A DNA stretch of 27,608 bases, taken from NCBI RefSeq assembly GCF_936927845.1, contig NZ_CAKZHV010000021.1, positions 1 through 27,608 of the forward strand, in the 5' to 3' direction. The notes under the pieces are model-generated. The model was not told the origin of the DNA. It did no database searches and worked only from the letters and a program-made list of their open reading frames with translations. Positions within the stretch are counted from its first letter, which is position 1, and every line of letters starts with the position of its first letter. A program made the translations under genes and the position numbers. The stretch comes from an uncultured Sphingomonas sp. (GTDB lineage: Bacteria > Pseudomonadota > Alphaproteobacteria > Sphingomonadales > Sphingomonadaceae). Positions 1 to 7,260 of the stretch are shown here, one piece after another.

Positions 1-3
1 GAA

Positions 4-50
4 GGGGGTCCCTTTTGGACGCCGATAGGGGGTCCTTTTTGGACGCCGAT
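4..50. repeat. Two iteron-like 23-bp direct repeats
   Basis: Two copies (4-26 and 28-50) of a 23-bp unit follow each other with a 24-bp period and differ at one position. Each unit contains a small dyad, GTCC and GGAC arms separated by five bases, and ends in GACGCCGAT. Tandem units with about two helical turns of spacing are the classic form of plasmid Rep-binding iterons, and the AT-rich stretch at 51-80 just beyond could be an unwinding element. The array may continue to the left of the window. That these are iterons is inference; no rep gene lies within the window. Confidence 0.55.
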
Positions 51-77
51 TGACATATTATCTCTTATTATGACAAT
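50..77 (+). promoter_or_regulatory. Possible sigma-70-type promoter beside the iterons
   Basis: A perfect TTGACA at 50-55 overlaps the last base of the second direct repeat. It is followed after 16 bp by GACAAT (72-77), a four-of-six match to the -10 consensus. Overlap with the repeats would allow Rep-type autoregulation. No convincing gene lies directly downstream, so the element may drive an RNA or be chance. Confidence 0.25.
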
Positions 78-640
78 CGCCCTTGTCGGAAATAGGCTCA
101 TTATCGGAGACCGGATTGTAGGTTTCTTTGATAGCCATGCCTCGAAGCTCGGAGATTGGGCCACAAGGGGAAACACCCGTAGAAGGGGGACTTTCGCTGT
201 TTCTGTCATGGCGTTACCCGTGCTTGCCATGGGCGTACTGACACCGATCGCCGACACATACGGCCGGTCGAAGGCCGACACTGTTCGTCAATCCCTCCTT
301 ACCTCCTGCATTTCGAGCTGCTTTAGTCTTAGGTCTACTAAAATGGCGAAGCCTGTAATCGGTCCTATCGTTGCTCAGGACTCCACTAAGATAGCGATTC
401 TCACCTCCACCGGACTACGACTGTATCAATGGTCGGAGGTTGAGACACTCTCGCCGTTTCGAGGTCAGCCCGCTCAGGCGAAAGCCGCAAAATAGGCTAG
501 TACCTTTTGGGTATACCCGTATAGCACTACCGGGTCTCGGTACACTTTCCGTGTGCTATAGGTTCAAAAGTACCACTCTCAATTTTGGTGCGTTTTGCAT
601 GCGACGAGCTAGCTATAAAAGACCATACGCACCGATCCAT
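51..640. other. Gene-poor region, possible replication or control region
   Basis: No convincing protein gene was found here. One open frame (70-495, 141 codons) begins 20 bp after the direct repeats. It has no ribosome binding site, no recognisable family and unnatural composition, so it is not called. Base composition is clearly less GC-rich than the rest of the window. The section holds a 10-bp palindrome at 509-518 and a nested inverted repeat at 520-560. Its position beside iteron-like repeats fits a plasmid origin or copy-control region, which is inference. Confidence 0.35.
520..560. repeat. Nested inverted repeat
   Basis: TATAGCAC at 520-527 is perfectly complementary to GTGCTATA at 553-560. 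Directly inside the left arm, TACCG at 528-532 pairs with CGGTA at 538-542. A perfect palindrome, GGGTATACCC, lies just upstream at 509-518. The set could be a structured RNA, a protein-binding site or a recombination/nicking site; the sequence does not say which. There is no run of T after it, so it is not a standard terminator. Confidence 0.45.
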
Positions 641-642
641 AG

Positions 643-894
643 ATCCGATGCGGCCGATCATCGTCGACCCGTAAGACGGGATCGATTTCTTTCTCGCCAG
701 TAGCCCGCGGTGTGTCACGTGGCACACCGTTGGTCGCGGAAGCCGAGCCTCGCGTCGCGATCCGCGCGGTAGCGGCGTCGATGCGTTTCAAGGCGGGCGC
801 TGGGGCTACCGCACCGAACGACCTCGGTGCCGGCGGGCCCGTGTTCCTCGCGAAGGGCACACCATCGGACTACCTGTGGATCCCGGACATTTGA
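643..894 (+). pseudogene. Possible 3' remnant of a GC-rich gene
   Basis: After a stop at 640-642 the frame stays open to a TGA at 892-894. The first usable start is a GTG at 712, which would give 60 residues ending in a sequence containing KGTPSDYLWIPDI. From about 700 onward the composition jumps to the high GC typical of the rest of the window, while the upstream section is much lower. That looks like the tail of a gene cut by recombination at about 640-700. I do not recognise the family. It could also be a genuine short gene starting at 712. Confidence 0.3.
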
Positions 895-1032
895 AGGTTT
901 GGCCGCTCCCCGGATGGATGGGGCGAGACGTACGTGTCGCGCCGCTGGTCGTCGGTGTGATCACGCTCGCGGCATCAAGCACCAACTCTCCGGTCGAAAG
1001 CCCATAACCTGCATGACACGGCGTCGAACGTC

Positions 1033-1446
1033 ATGTACCCCGTCATCATGGGTATGCTCCAACAACCATGTTCGCGCCATCTGGCGATATGGTTCGCGGT
1101 GCTCGCGATCGCAGCAAGACTCGTCGTCCCGAGCGGCTTCATGCCGGAGAGGGCGGGCAACCACGTGGTCATGGCGGTTTGCACGAGCTCTGGTCCGCTG
1201 GTGACCCTCGTTCAGGTTCCGGGTGCGTCGACGGACACGCGCGACGGCTCCGAAACCATCCGCCCTGCGTCACCGTGCTGGGTCTCCGCCACGGACACCT
1301 CGATCTGCTCGGCGGTCGATCCGGTCCTACTGACTGCCGCCCTCGCTTTCATCATCAAGACGTCGATCTTCCACGCCGTACGAAGCACTGTGCCGGCACC
1401 TCCACGTCTTCGTCCTCCACTACGGGGACCACCCTCGACCCGCTAG
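1033..1446 (+). CDS. DUF2946 family protein
   Basis: The 137-residue product matches the DUF2946 pattern. It has an N-terminal hydrophobic segment with WFAVLAIAARLVVPSGFMP (about residues 20-38), a short middle part with cysteines at about 50, 82 and 92, a second hydrophobic stretch (LLTAALAFIIKTS), and the family's basic proline-rich tail, LRPPLRGPP. These proteins are membrane-anchored or exported and are often found beside copper and other metal genes; no biochemical role is established to my knowledge. ATG codons at 1033, 1048 and 1054 are all possible starts, none with a strong ribosome binding site. The DsbB-like gene follows about 140 bp downstream on the same strand. Confidence 0.75.
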   Translation: MYPVIMGMLQQPCSRHLAIWFAVLAIAARLVVPSGFMPERAGNHVVMAVCTSSGPLVTLVQVPGASTDTRDGSETIRPASPCWVSATDTSICSAVDPVLLTAALAFIIKTSIFHAVRSTVPAPPRLRPPLRGPPSTR

Positions 1447-1587
1447 GCATCGGTCAGGCGGCATCCTCTGCGTCCGCCGCCTCCAACCATAATTCCATGA
1501 CCGATGGAAGATTCGAAAGGTCGCATGACGCCTCCGGTCAGCGGATGGCGCGCGACCAGACTCGACCTAAGCGAGGAACATACCTTC

Positions 1588-2034
1588 ATGCTCAGCCAAC
1601 GTCACAGCGAGACAACGCTCGCAGCCATCAGCACCAAACGCTTCCTGCTCCTGGCAGGGCTCGTATCGATCCTGATCAGCGTCGCCACTTGGACGTTAGA
1701 TCTCACACAGGCGACCTACGCCTGTCCGTTCTGTCGAGTCCAACGTTCGGCGATCGGTATCCTGGGGATACTGATTCTGCTTCTCCCGTACGGCAATCGG
1801 TTCTTCCTCCGGTATGCCGCAGTCGCTGTTGCCACGCTCGGGTTGGGCGTCGGCATGATGCAGAACTTCAATGGCGGCTGGCTCGCGATGTTCAAAGGGA
1901 CGTTCAAGCTTCATGATCCGATCTGGTTCGACTCGACGATTCTCTCGTCGTGCGCCATCGTGATCATGTCCTTTCAGCTCGGGATCATCTTCGAGGTCTC
2001 GGCGAGGCAGACGCTTCGGACGGAGAGGGCCTGA
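1588..2034 (+). CDS. DsbB-like disulfide oxidoreductase membrane protein
   Basis: A 148-residue protein with about four membrane helices. The ATG at 1588 is preferred over the upstream frame opening at 1504 because GCGAGGA lies 10 bp before it and the first helix follows soon after. Residues 46-52 read CPFCRVQ, closely matching the CPxC-x-x-QR active site of DsbB, the quinone-linked enzyme that reoxidises periplasmic DsbA. Unlike classical DsbB there is no second periplasmic cysteine pair: the only other cysteine is C122, in or near the last helix. So it is DsbB-like rather than a confirmed DsbB. Its stop is followed after 2 bp by the start of the next gene, implying co-translation with the exported CGC protein. 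Confidence 0.7.
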   Translation: MLSQRHSETTLAAISTKRFLLLAGLVSILISVATWTLDLTQATYACPFCRVQRSAIGILGILILLLPYGNRFFLRYAAVAVATLGLGVGMMQNFNGGWLAMFKGTFKLHDPIWFDSTILSSCAIVIMSFQLGIIFEVSARQTLRTERA

Positions 2035-2036
2035 TC

Positions 2037-2768
2037 ATGCTGAAGTCGACGGTGGCATGCATCGCATGGCTCTTGATGGTCGCGCCTGCGGCGGCCGAGC
2101 CGACGCAGATCGTCGTGCGGGTGATCAGCCAGGACGGGAAGTTCGTCGGCGATCACACGGGAGGAGCATCCATCACGCTGCGCGAGGTGAAATCGGGCAG
2201 GGTGCTCGCACGCGGTGTCACAAGGGGCGGGACGGGCGACACGGAGCGGATCATGGAGGCGTCTCGACGCAGCCCTTCGATCGCGCTTGCCGATGCCGCA
2301 TCCTACAAGGTCACTCTCGATCTCGGCGAGCCGACGCTCGTTGACCTTGAGGTGGAGGGCCCCATAGGTCGTCCTCGATCCAGCATCAGCGTGAGATCGC
2401 AGCGCTGGATCGTCCCAGGCGTGCCGGTGACGGCAGGCAATGGCTGGCTTGTCGAGCTACCGGGGCTCGCGATCACGCCCACCATATCGACGCAGGGCCG
2501 ATCGGTTTTGATCACGGCCAAGGTCGAGCTGATGTGCGGCTGCCCGATAACTCCCGATGGACCTTGGCCATCCGCCGATTACGCCGTCACTGCGAGCATC
2601 TGGAGCGGGCGCCACGAACTGGCGAGCGCGCCGCTTGCGTTCACCGCGGCGCCTGGGACGTTCAGTGGGCGCATCACCCTACCGCGAGCCTGGAAGGCGA
2701 AGATCTACGTCAACGCCGTGAACGGCCGAACGGGCAACTCGGGACTGGCGACAGTCAGGTTGCCGTGA
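2037..2768 (+). CDS. Exported protein with a CGC motif, unknown function
   Basis: The 243-residue product starts with a clear signal peptide (hydrophobic stretch ending APAAAEP, cleavage near residue 20) and so is probably periplasmic. The remainder looks beta-rich with no catalytic domain I recognise. After processing only two cysteines remain, C167 and C169, in MCGCPITPDGPWP. That could be a redox-active CGC pair or a soft-metal site. The ATG at 2037 lies 2 bp after the DsbB-like stop, and GAGAGGG upstream serves as ribosome binding site. The tight link to a thiol oxidoreductase suggests that the cysteine pair is its substrate or partner, which is inference. Confidence 0.65.
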   Translation: MLKSTVACIAWLLMVAPAAAEPTQIVVRVISQDGKFVGDHTGGASITLREVKSGRVLARGVTRGGTGDTERIMEASRRSPSIALADAASYKVTLDLGEPTLVDLEVEGPIGRPRSSISVRSQRWIVPGVPVTAGNGWLVELPGLAITPTISTQGRSVLITAKVELMCGCPITPDGPWPSADYAVTASIWSGRHELASAPLAFTAAPGTFSGRITLPRAWKAKIYVNAVNGRTGNSGLATVRLP

Positions 2769-2772
2769 GCCG

Positions 2773-2811
2773 AGGCGCTGCGCGTGGGAAACCGAAGCGC
2801 GCAGCGCCTCC
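2773..2811 (+). terminator. Strong hairpin after the DsbB-like operon
   Basis: GAGGCGCTGCGCG (2773-2785) and CGCGCAGCGCCTC (2799-2811) form a perfect 13-bp stem with a 13-base loop, starting 4 bp after the stop of the exported CGC protein. There is no clear T tract, but position and strength fit the 3' end of the plus-strand operon. Confidence 0.6.
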
Positions 2812-2959
2812 GTCGATTGACGAGCTATTGATGAGGATCCGCCGTGTCCAAACCTCAATTGCGGATCGGCAGGGGAAAGATGCAAATCCGCTAAGAATGG
2901 TTTCACTGGCATGAGCCGGATCGAACGCCATCGCATGTATGAGAGGACCTGTGGCTTCT

Positions 2960-2991
2960 GATGATGCAGCGCAGGTAAGACCTGCATCATC
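2960..2991. terminator. Hairpin downstream of the MscS gene
   Basis: GATGATGCAG (2960-2969) pairs perfectly with CTGCATCATC (2982-2991). An alternative inner stem, GCAGGT with ACCTGC, uses part of the loop. It lies about 60 bp beyond the stop of the minus-strand channel gene, between convergent genes, so it could end transcription from either side. A T tract is not evident. Confidence 0.45.
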
Positions 2992-3049
2992 GCATTAGAT
3001 GCACCTTTCTTCGACGAACACGCTCCCGCACCCTGCGCAAGTCCCAGGT

Positions 3050-4666
3050 TCAGGTTATAATCGGCGAGACTTCCGCAGGCACGTCGTCCGAGTCGGTATC
3101 CACATGCTTCAGGTGAACGGTCTGCGTGGCGTAGGCTATCGGAACCTTAGCCTTCTCCAAGCTGGCATGGATCTTCAAGAGCAAATCCTGTCGGATGATC
3201 AAGCTCTCGTCGAAGTCCTCGGCCTTGATGTAGGAGAAGATTTCTATGTCTACGGAGCTCAGATTAATGTCCTTCAGGCGCGCCCGCGCGCCCGGCTTGA
3301 TGATATGTTCGTTCGCCTCCAAGATTTCCGTCATCATGTGGAGGGTCGCGAGCAGCTTGTCGGACCTGATCCCGTGCTCCAACCTGATGATCGGATTGAA
3401 TAGGAAGGAGTCCCGTCGAGCGAAGTTTTCGATCTGTCGCGCCGAGAAATCTCCGTTTGGAATGGTCACCACGGTCCGCTCCAAGGTGCGGATGCGAGTG
3501 GAACGTATGCCGACGTCCTCCACCGTGCCTACCACGTCACCGACCTTGCAGAAATCGCCGACCTGCACGGGTTTGTCTGCGATCAACGTCACGCTGCCGA
3601 CCAGGTTCTCGACCGTCTTCTGCGCCCCGAGAGCCAAGGCGATGCCGCCGATGCCCAATGCGGCGACCCCCGTCGTGACGTCGATCCCGAACGTGTCGAG
3701 GACGGCCACGACCGCGATGAACAGCAGGACGAGCTTCGCAGCGCGACGGACGAGACTGATCACGGACACCGCTTGCCGTCGTTCCAGCCCCTTGAGCCGA
3801 TTGATGCTGAGCTGTGCCACCGCATCGATCATGCGGGCGAAGAACCACGCCAGCGCGATCCAGGCGAAAACACCCAGGTACCGCAGCAGGATCTGCCGTG
3901 CGATGATGGAGACCGGCAGCGATCCCGCCCATAGCTGGAACAGCAGGGTCGCCCCGAACAGGCTTACCGGCGGCATCGCCGCCTGGGCCACACGATAGGT
4001 CCTGCTCCTTTCGTGATCGTGGATCGTGCGCCTCATCACGAAGAGGATCCCGGCGCTGACCACGTAGAAGCCAAGGAAGACGAGCGACGCGAGGCCGAGC
4101 AGGGTCGACCAGTCCCCGACCGCGGCGCCCCCGATTTCGATCGGTTGCCCGCCTTTGCCGGTGTTCCTATGCTCGTGCAGCCGCCGTGCGGCGATGCTGG
4201 TCTTCAGCGCCACACGCCAGACGTTGCCGGCCGTTGCCGTTCCGCCACGCGTAAGGAGTATGGGAACGTCACCTGTTCTCGAGAGGCTTCCTACCCGTTC
4301 GATGTTGGCGCCGAGACCGTCCTCTAGATTTCCCTGCGGGTCGTTGGACAGCGAAACGAACGGATCGATCGCACCGCTCCGATCCAATACGGACTGAAGC
4401 TCCTCCGTCAGACGGCGAACGTCCGCCTTGGCTTCGAAGTAGCGGCCGGCCCGACTGTAATCGCGCTCGGCCATTGCGGAAAGAAGACCTGAGACGGTGC
4501 CTCGCGGCGTGTCGCGGCCATAGATGTCGGTCGGGGGCTTTGTGGACGACGCGGACGCGCCGGCTTTCGGGGCGGCCTGCGACTGTGCCCGACCCGGCAC
4601 GGCGCCCGCGAGGAGCACCATGCCGATCAAGTGCAGGCGTGATATACGAAGCATCGATGGCCTCAT
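3050..4666 (-). CDS. MscS-family mechanosensitive channel
   Basis: A 538-residue protein when started at the ATG at 4666, which overlaps the stop of the upstream inositol phosphate synthase by 4 bp (ATGA). An ATG at 4654 is a second option. It opens with a signal peptide ending near GRAQS and continues with a periplasmic domain of roughly 130 residues and about four membrane helices. The pore-lining MscS helix is rich in Gly and Ala (ALGIGGIALALGAQKTVENL). The beta domain follows (IADKPVQVGDFCKVGDVVGTV, then TIPNGDF), and the protein ends in a cytoplasmic alpha/beta part. Family members open under membrane tension to release solutes after osmotic downshock. Coupling to an osmolyte-synthesis gene fits that role. 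Confidence 0.92.
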   Translation of the reverse strand: MRPSMLRISRLHLIGMVLLAGAVPGRAQSQAAPKAGASASSTKPPTDIYGRDTPRGTVSGLLSAMAERDYSRAGRYFEAKADVRRLTEELQSVLDRSGAIDPFVSLSNDPQGNLEDGLGANIERVGSLSRTGDVPILLTRGGTATAGNVWRVALKTSIAARRLHEHRNTGKGGQPIEIGGAAVGDWSTLLGLASLVFLGFYVVSAGILFVMRRTIHDHERSRTYRVAQAAMPPVSLFGATLLFQLWAGSLPVSIIARQILLRYLGVFAWIALAWFFARMIDAVAQLSINRLKGLERRQAVSVISLVRRAAKLVLLFIAVVAVLDTFGIDVTTGVAALGIGGIALALGAQKTVENLVGSVTLIADKPVQVGDFCKVGDVVGTVEDVGIRSTRIRTLERTVVTIPNGDFSARQIENFARRDSFLFNPIIRLEHGIRSDKLLATLHMMTEILEANEHIIKPGARARLKDINLSSVDIEIFSYIKAEDFDESLIIRQDLLLKIHASLEKAKVPIAYATQTVHLKHVDTDSDDVPAEVSPIIT

Positions 4667-5754
4667 GCGCCTGCGATGAAGTTCTCGACCGCGATCTGGG
4701 CGAGGTCGTCGGTCATTTGGGTTCGCGGATGCTTGCAGAAATAGGCGGATGCGGGGTCGATCACGCCAGCGATGCCGCGGTCCTTGGCGATCGCGGCGCA
4801 ACGGATCATGTCGATCGCGACACCGGCGCTGTTGGGCGAATCCTCAACCGACAGACGCAGTTCCAGGTTCATCGGCACGCCGCCGAACAGCTGGCCTTCC
4901 ATGCGCAGGAAGCACACCTTGTTGTCGTTCTGCCACGGCACGTAATCGGACGGGCCGATATGGACGTTGTCGTCCTCCAGCCGCTTGGCCGCGACAGACT
5001 GCACGGCTTCCGTCTTCGACACCTTCTTGGATGCGAGGCGACGGTGGTTGGACATGTTGAGGAAGTCGGTGTTGCCGCCGGTGTTGAGCTGGTAGGTGCG
5101 GTCCAGCTTCACGCCGCGCTTGGCGAACAGGTCGGTCAGCACGCGGTGGACGATCGTCGCGCCCAGCTGCGCCTTGATGTCGTCGCCGATGATCGCGACG
5201 CCGGCATCCTCGAAGCGCTTCGCCCATTCGGGGTTGGAGGCGATGAAGACCGGGATGTTGTTGACGAAGGCGACGCCCGCTTCCAGCGCGCATTCGGCGT
5301 AGAATTCGGTCGCCTCCTGGCTGCCGACCGGCAGGTAGTTCATCAGCACGTCGGTGCCCGAACGCTTCAGTTCGGCGACCACCTCTTCCTTGGTCGGCTG
5401 GGTGTCGTTGGCGACGACGAAGGTACGGTCGTCCTTGTATTCGCTCATATGGTCGGCGACGCCGTCCAGCACCGCGCCCATCTTCACCACCGTGCCGGTC
5501 AACGGGATGGTGGCGGCGAACACCGCGGTGCAATTGGGCTTGGCGAAGATCGCCTCGGCGACGTCCTTGCCGACCTTGCGCGCATCCACGTCCCAGGCGG
5601 CGACGACCTTGATGTCGGAGGGTTCATAGCCGCCGACTTCCCAGTGCATCAGGCCGGCCGCGTCGTTGGTGCCTTCGCGATAATGCTCCAGCCCCTGGAC
5701 GAGCGAGCTCGCGCAGTTGCCAATGCCGACGATGGCGATGTTGGTGAGTTTCAC
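4663..5754 (-). CDS. ino1: Myo-inositol-1-phosphate synthase
   Basis: A 363-residue enzyme converting glucose-6-phosphate to inositol-1-phosphate with NAD (EC 5.5.1.4). It has the Rossmann motif IVGIGNCASSL at residues 8-18, an NDTQPTKEE segment, the LNTGGNTDFLNMS active-site region, and the C-terminal LRLSVEDSPNSAGVAIDMIR block. Length and sequence style match the short actinobacterial-type enzymes rather than the roughly 500-residue eukaryotic ones. The start is a GTG at 5754 with CCGGAG about 8 bp upstream. It is the first gene of a two-gene minus-strand operon with the MscS channel. Inositol serves as a compatible solute or lipid precursor; which one here cannot be told. Confidence 0.93.
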   Translation of the reverse strand: MKLTNIAIVGIGNCASSLVQGLEHYREGTNDAAGLMHWEVGGYEPSDIKVVAAWDVDARKVGKDVAEAIFAKPNCTAVFAATIPLTGTVVKMGAVLDGVADHMSEYKDDRTFVVANDTQPTKEEVVAELKRSGTDVLMNYLPVGSQEATEFYAECALEAGVAFVNNIPVFIASNPEWAKRFEDAGVAIIGDDIKAQLGATIVHRVLTDLFAKRGVKLDRTYQLNTGGNTDFLNMSNHRRLASKKVSKTEAVQSVAAKRLEDDNVHIGPSDYVPWQNDNKVCFLRMEGQLFGGVPMNLELRLSVEDSPNSAGVAIDMIRCAAIAKDRGIAGVIDPASAYFCKHPRTQMTDDLAQIAVENFIAGA

Positions 5755-5846
5755 GAATTCACTCCGGTATGCAGCCGTAGCTCGGCTTTATCGATGGTGA
5801 GCATCCATGCGTGACGCCTGCGTGGACATCGCTCTTATCATGCCGA

Positions 5847-5872
5847 GGACGCCGCCTGGATTGGCGGCGCCC
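5847..5872 (-). terminator. Hairpin after the CDF/zf-TFIIB genes
   Basis: GGACGCCGCC (5847-5856) and GGCGGCGCCC (5863-5872) form a 10-bp stem with a single mismatch and a six-base loop. It lies about 60 bp past the stop of the minus-strand zf-TFIIB-like gene and upstream of ino1. It would separate the metal-transport operon from the ino1 promoter. Confidence 0.45.
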
Positions 5873-5929
5873 TTGATCACGTCGGCTTGAATGCTGCTTG
5901 CAAGCGACGGCTCTTCGTCACCTTGCTTT

Positions 5930-6271
5930 TCAGTGGTTGAAGAGGCCGTCGATCAAGCCCCCTCGTCGACTTCGCTCATGGCGGCCAGCGCCGCGAATGC
6001 CGGGCGTGCTCTTCGGTCTGGTTTCAGGCCCCCGGGCAGGGAAGCGGGCGCTGGTGGGATGCGGGCTGTCCCGCGGACCATCAATGCCAGCGGAGGCGGG
6101 ATTTCGCGCGGTGACCTTGTCGAGTCTGCTCGGGTCGAACCAGACGCCTCGGCAGCGGGTGCGATAGTCGAGCTCGCCCCCCCGGCGGTCGGCGGTCAGC
6201 AGTCCGAGCTGACGTCCGGGATCCAGCATAGCGCCGGCACGGCGCTGCGATGACGATGGGATGTCGTTCAT
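5930..6271 (-). CDS. Degenerate zf-TFIIB domain protein
   Basis: A 113-residue product from the ATG at 6271, with AGGGCAGG just upstream, 29 bp after the CDF stop. Residues around 15-40 align with the zf-TFIIB family (LLTADRRGGELDY, then CRGVWFDPSRLDKV), and the tail GGLIDGLFNH also fits that family's usual C-terminal end. The family normally binds zinc through two cysteine pairs. Here the first pair reads DPGR instead of CPxC, and the third cysteine is Arg (YRTRC instead of YCxxC), leaving one ligand. Two of the losses are one-base differences from Cys codons (CGT for TGT, CGC for TGC). The frame is intact, so this is either a decaying gene or a protein repurposed without zinc. Confidence 0.6.
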   Translation of the reverse strand: MNDIPSSSQRRAGAMLDPGRQLGLLTADRRGGELDYRTRCRGVWFDPSRLDKVTARNPASAGIDGPRDSPHPTSARFPARGPETRPKSTPGIRGAGRHERSRRGGLIDGLFNH

Positions 6272-6300
6272 GGCCTGCCCTTGAGGTTCGTCCGTGAGGC

Positions 6301-7260
6301 TCAAGGATGGATGCCCTGTTCGGCGCAATCGCGTCCCGAAACCTCAGTCTGGATCGTGCTGTGTCCGATCTCGTATCGGTCTCGCAGAAGCGCCTGAACG
6401 GCCGCGCGCGTCCCATCGACGTCGGCACCGCGATCGAGTACGAGGTGGACCGTACAGTTCACCTCGTCGTTGCTCATCGACCAGACATGCAGGTCATGAA
6501 GGTCGGCGACGCCGCGCACGCCGGCGATGGCGGTGCGAACCTCGCTGAGCTTGAGGCCGCCCGGAACGCCTTCGAGTAGGACGTTGCTGGTGTCGCGCAG
6601 CAGGATCCACGTACGCGGCAGGACCCACAGGCCGATGCCGACCGCTACGATTGGGTCGACCCAGGTCCAACCCGTGAAGCGGATGGTGAGAGCGCCGGCG
6701 ATGACGCCGACGGAGCCAATCATGTCGGCCCAAACCTCCAGATAGGCGCCCTTGACGTTGAAGCTGCCTTCCTTACCCGCCATCAGCAACCGCATCGACA
6801 CGATGTTCACGACGAGTCCGATCGTCGCGACGATCAGCATGCCCCAGGATTGAACCTCCTGTGGGGTGTTGAAGCGCTTGATCGCCTCGACGAAGACGTA
6901 GATCGCTACGCCGAACAGCAGCACAGCATTGAAGGCCGCAGCGAGGATTTCGAAACGACGATACCCGAACGTCCGCTTGTCGTCGGCCGGTTTCTGGCCC
7001 AGCTTTATAGCTAGTAGCGCGATCACCAGCGCCATCACGTCGGTCATCATGTGGGCGGCGTCCGAGAGGAGCGCCAGGCTGTTGAAGACGAAGCCGCCGA
7101 CCACCTCCGCGATGAAGTAGGTGAAGGTCAGCGCGAGCGCCCAGCTCAGCATCTTGGCGTTGGCGCCGGCCGCATGGTTGTGACCGCCCGCACCATGGCT
7201 GTGCCCGTGACCTTCGGCGACATCGTGCGCTTCGGCACCGTGGTTGTGGTCGGCGCTCAC
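6301..7260 (-). CDS. CDF-family divalent metal exporter (CzcD/ZitB type)
   Basis: A 319-residue cation diffusion facilitator that would export Zn, Cd or Co from cytoplasm to periplasm in exchange for protons. The first 33 residues are His-rich (HGHSHGAGGHNH), a common metal-buffering tail. Six membrane helices follow. Helix 2 carries HMMTD, the HxxxD half of the transport site. The helix 5 half reads EVWAD, where the commonest CzcD/ZitB motif is HxxxD. A C-terminal cytoplasmic domain (about residues 215-300, with DLHDLHVWSM) is present. The start is a GTG at 7260 overlapping the DUF305 stop by 4 bp (GTGA), so the two are translationally coupled. Confidence 0.93.
   Translation of the reverse strand: MSADHNHGAEAHDVAEGHGHSHGAGGHNHAAGANAKMLSWALALTFTYFIAEVVGGFVFNSLALLSDAAHMMTDVMALVIALLAIKLGQKPADDKRTFGYRRFEILAAAFNAVLLFGVAIYVFVEAIKRFNTPQEVQSWGMLIVATIGLVVNIVSMRLLMAGKEGSFNVKGAYLEVWADMIGSVGVIAGALTIRFTGWTWVDPIVAVGIGLWVLPRTWILLRDTSNVLLEGVPGGLKLSEVRTAIAGVRGVADLHDLHVWSMSNDEVNCTVHLVLDRGADVDGTRAAVQALLRDRYEIGHSTIQTEVSGRDCAEQGIHP

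Noticed and set aside
70..495. 141-codon open frame directly after the iteron-like repeats, considered as a Rep-related or regulatory gene
   Set aside because: No ribosome binding site, no family resemblance, composition unlike the other genes, and it overlaps what looks like control sequence.
520..560. Integron attC-like recombination site
   Set aside because: Inverted arms are present but the conserved attC core ends are not, and no integron integrase or cassette is nearby.
4474..5814. 446-codon plus-strand frame
   Set aside because: Antisense shadow of the clearly identified ino1 gene and the start of mscS; its Arg/His/Asp-rich product has no domain.
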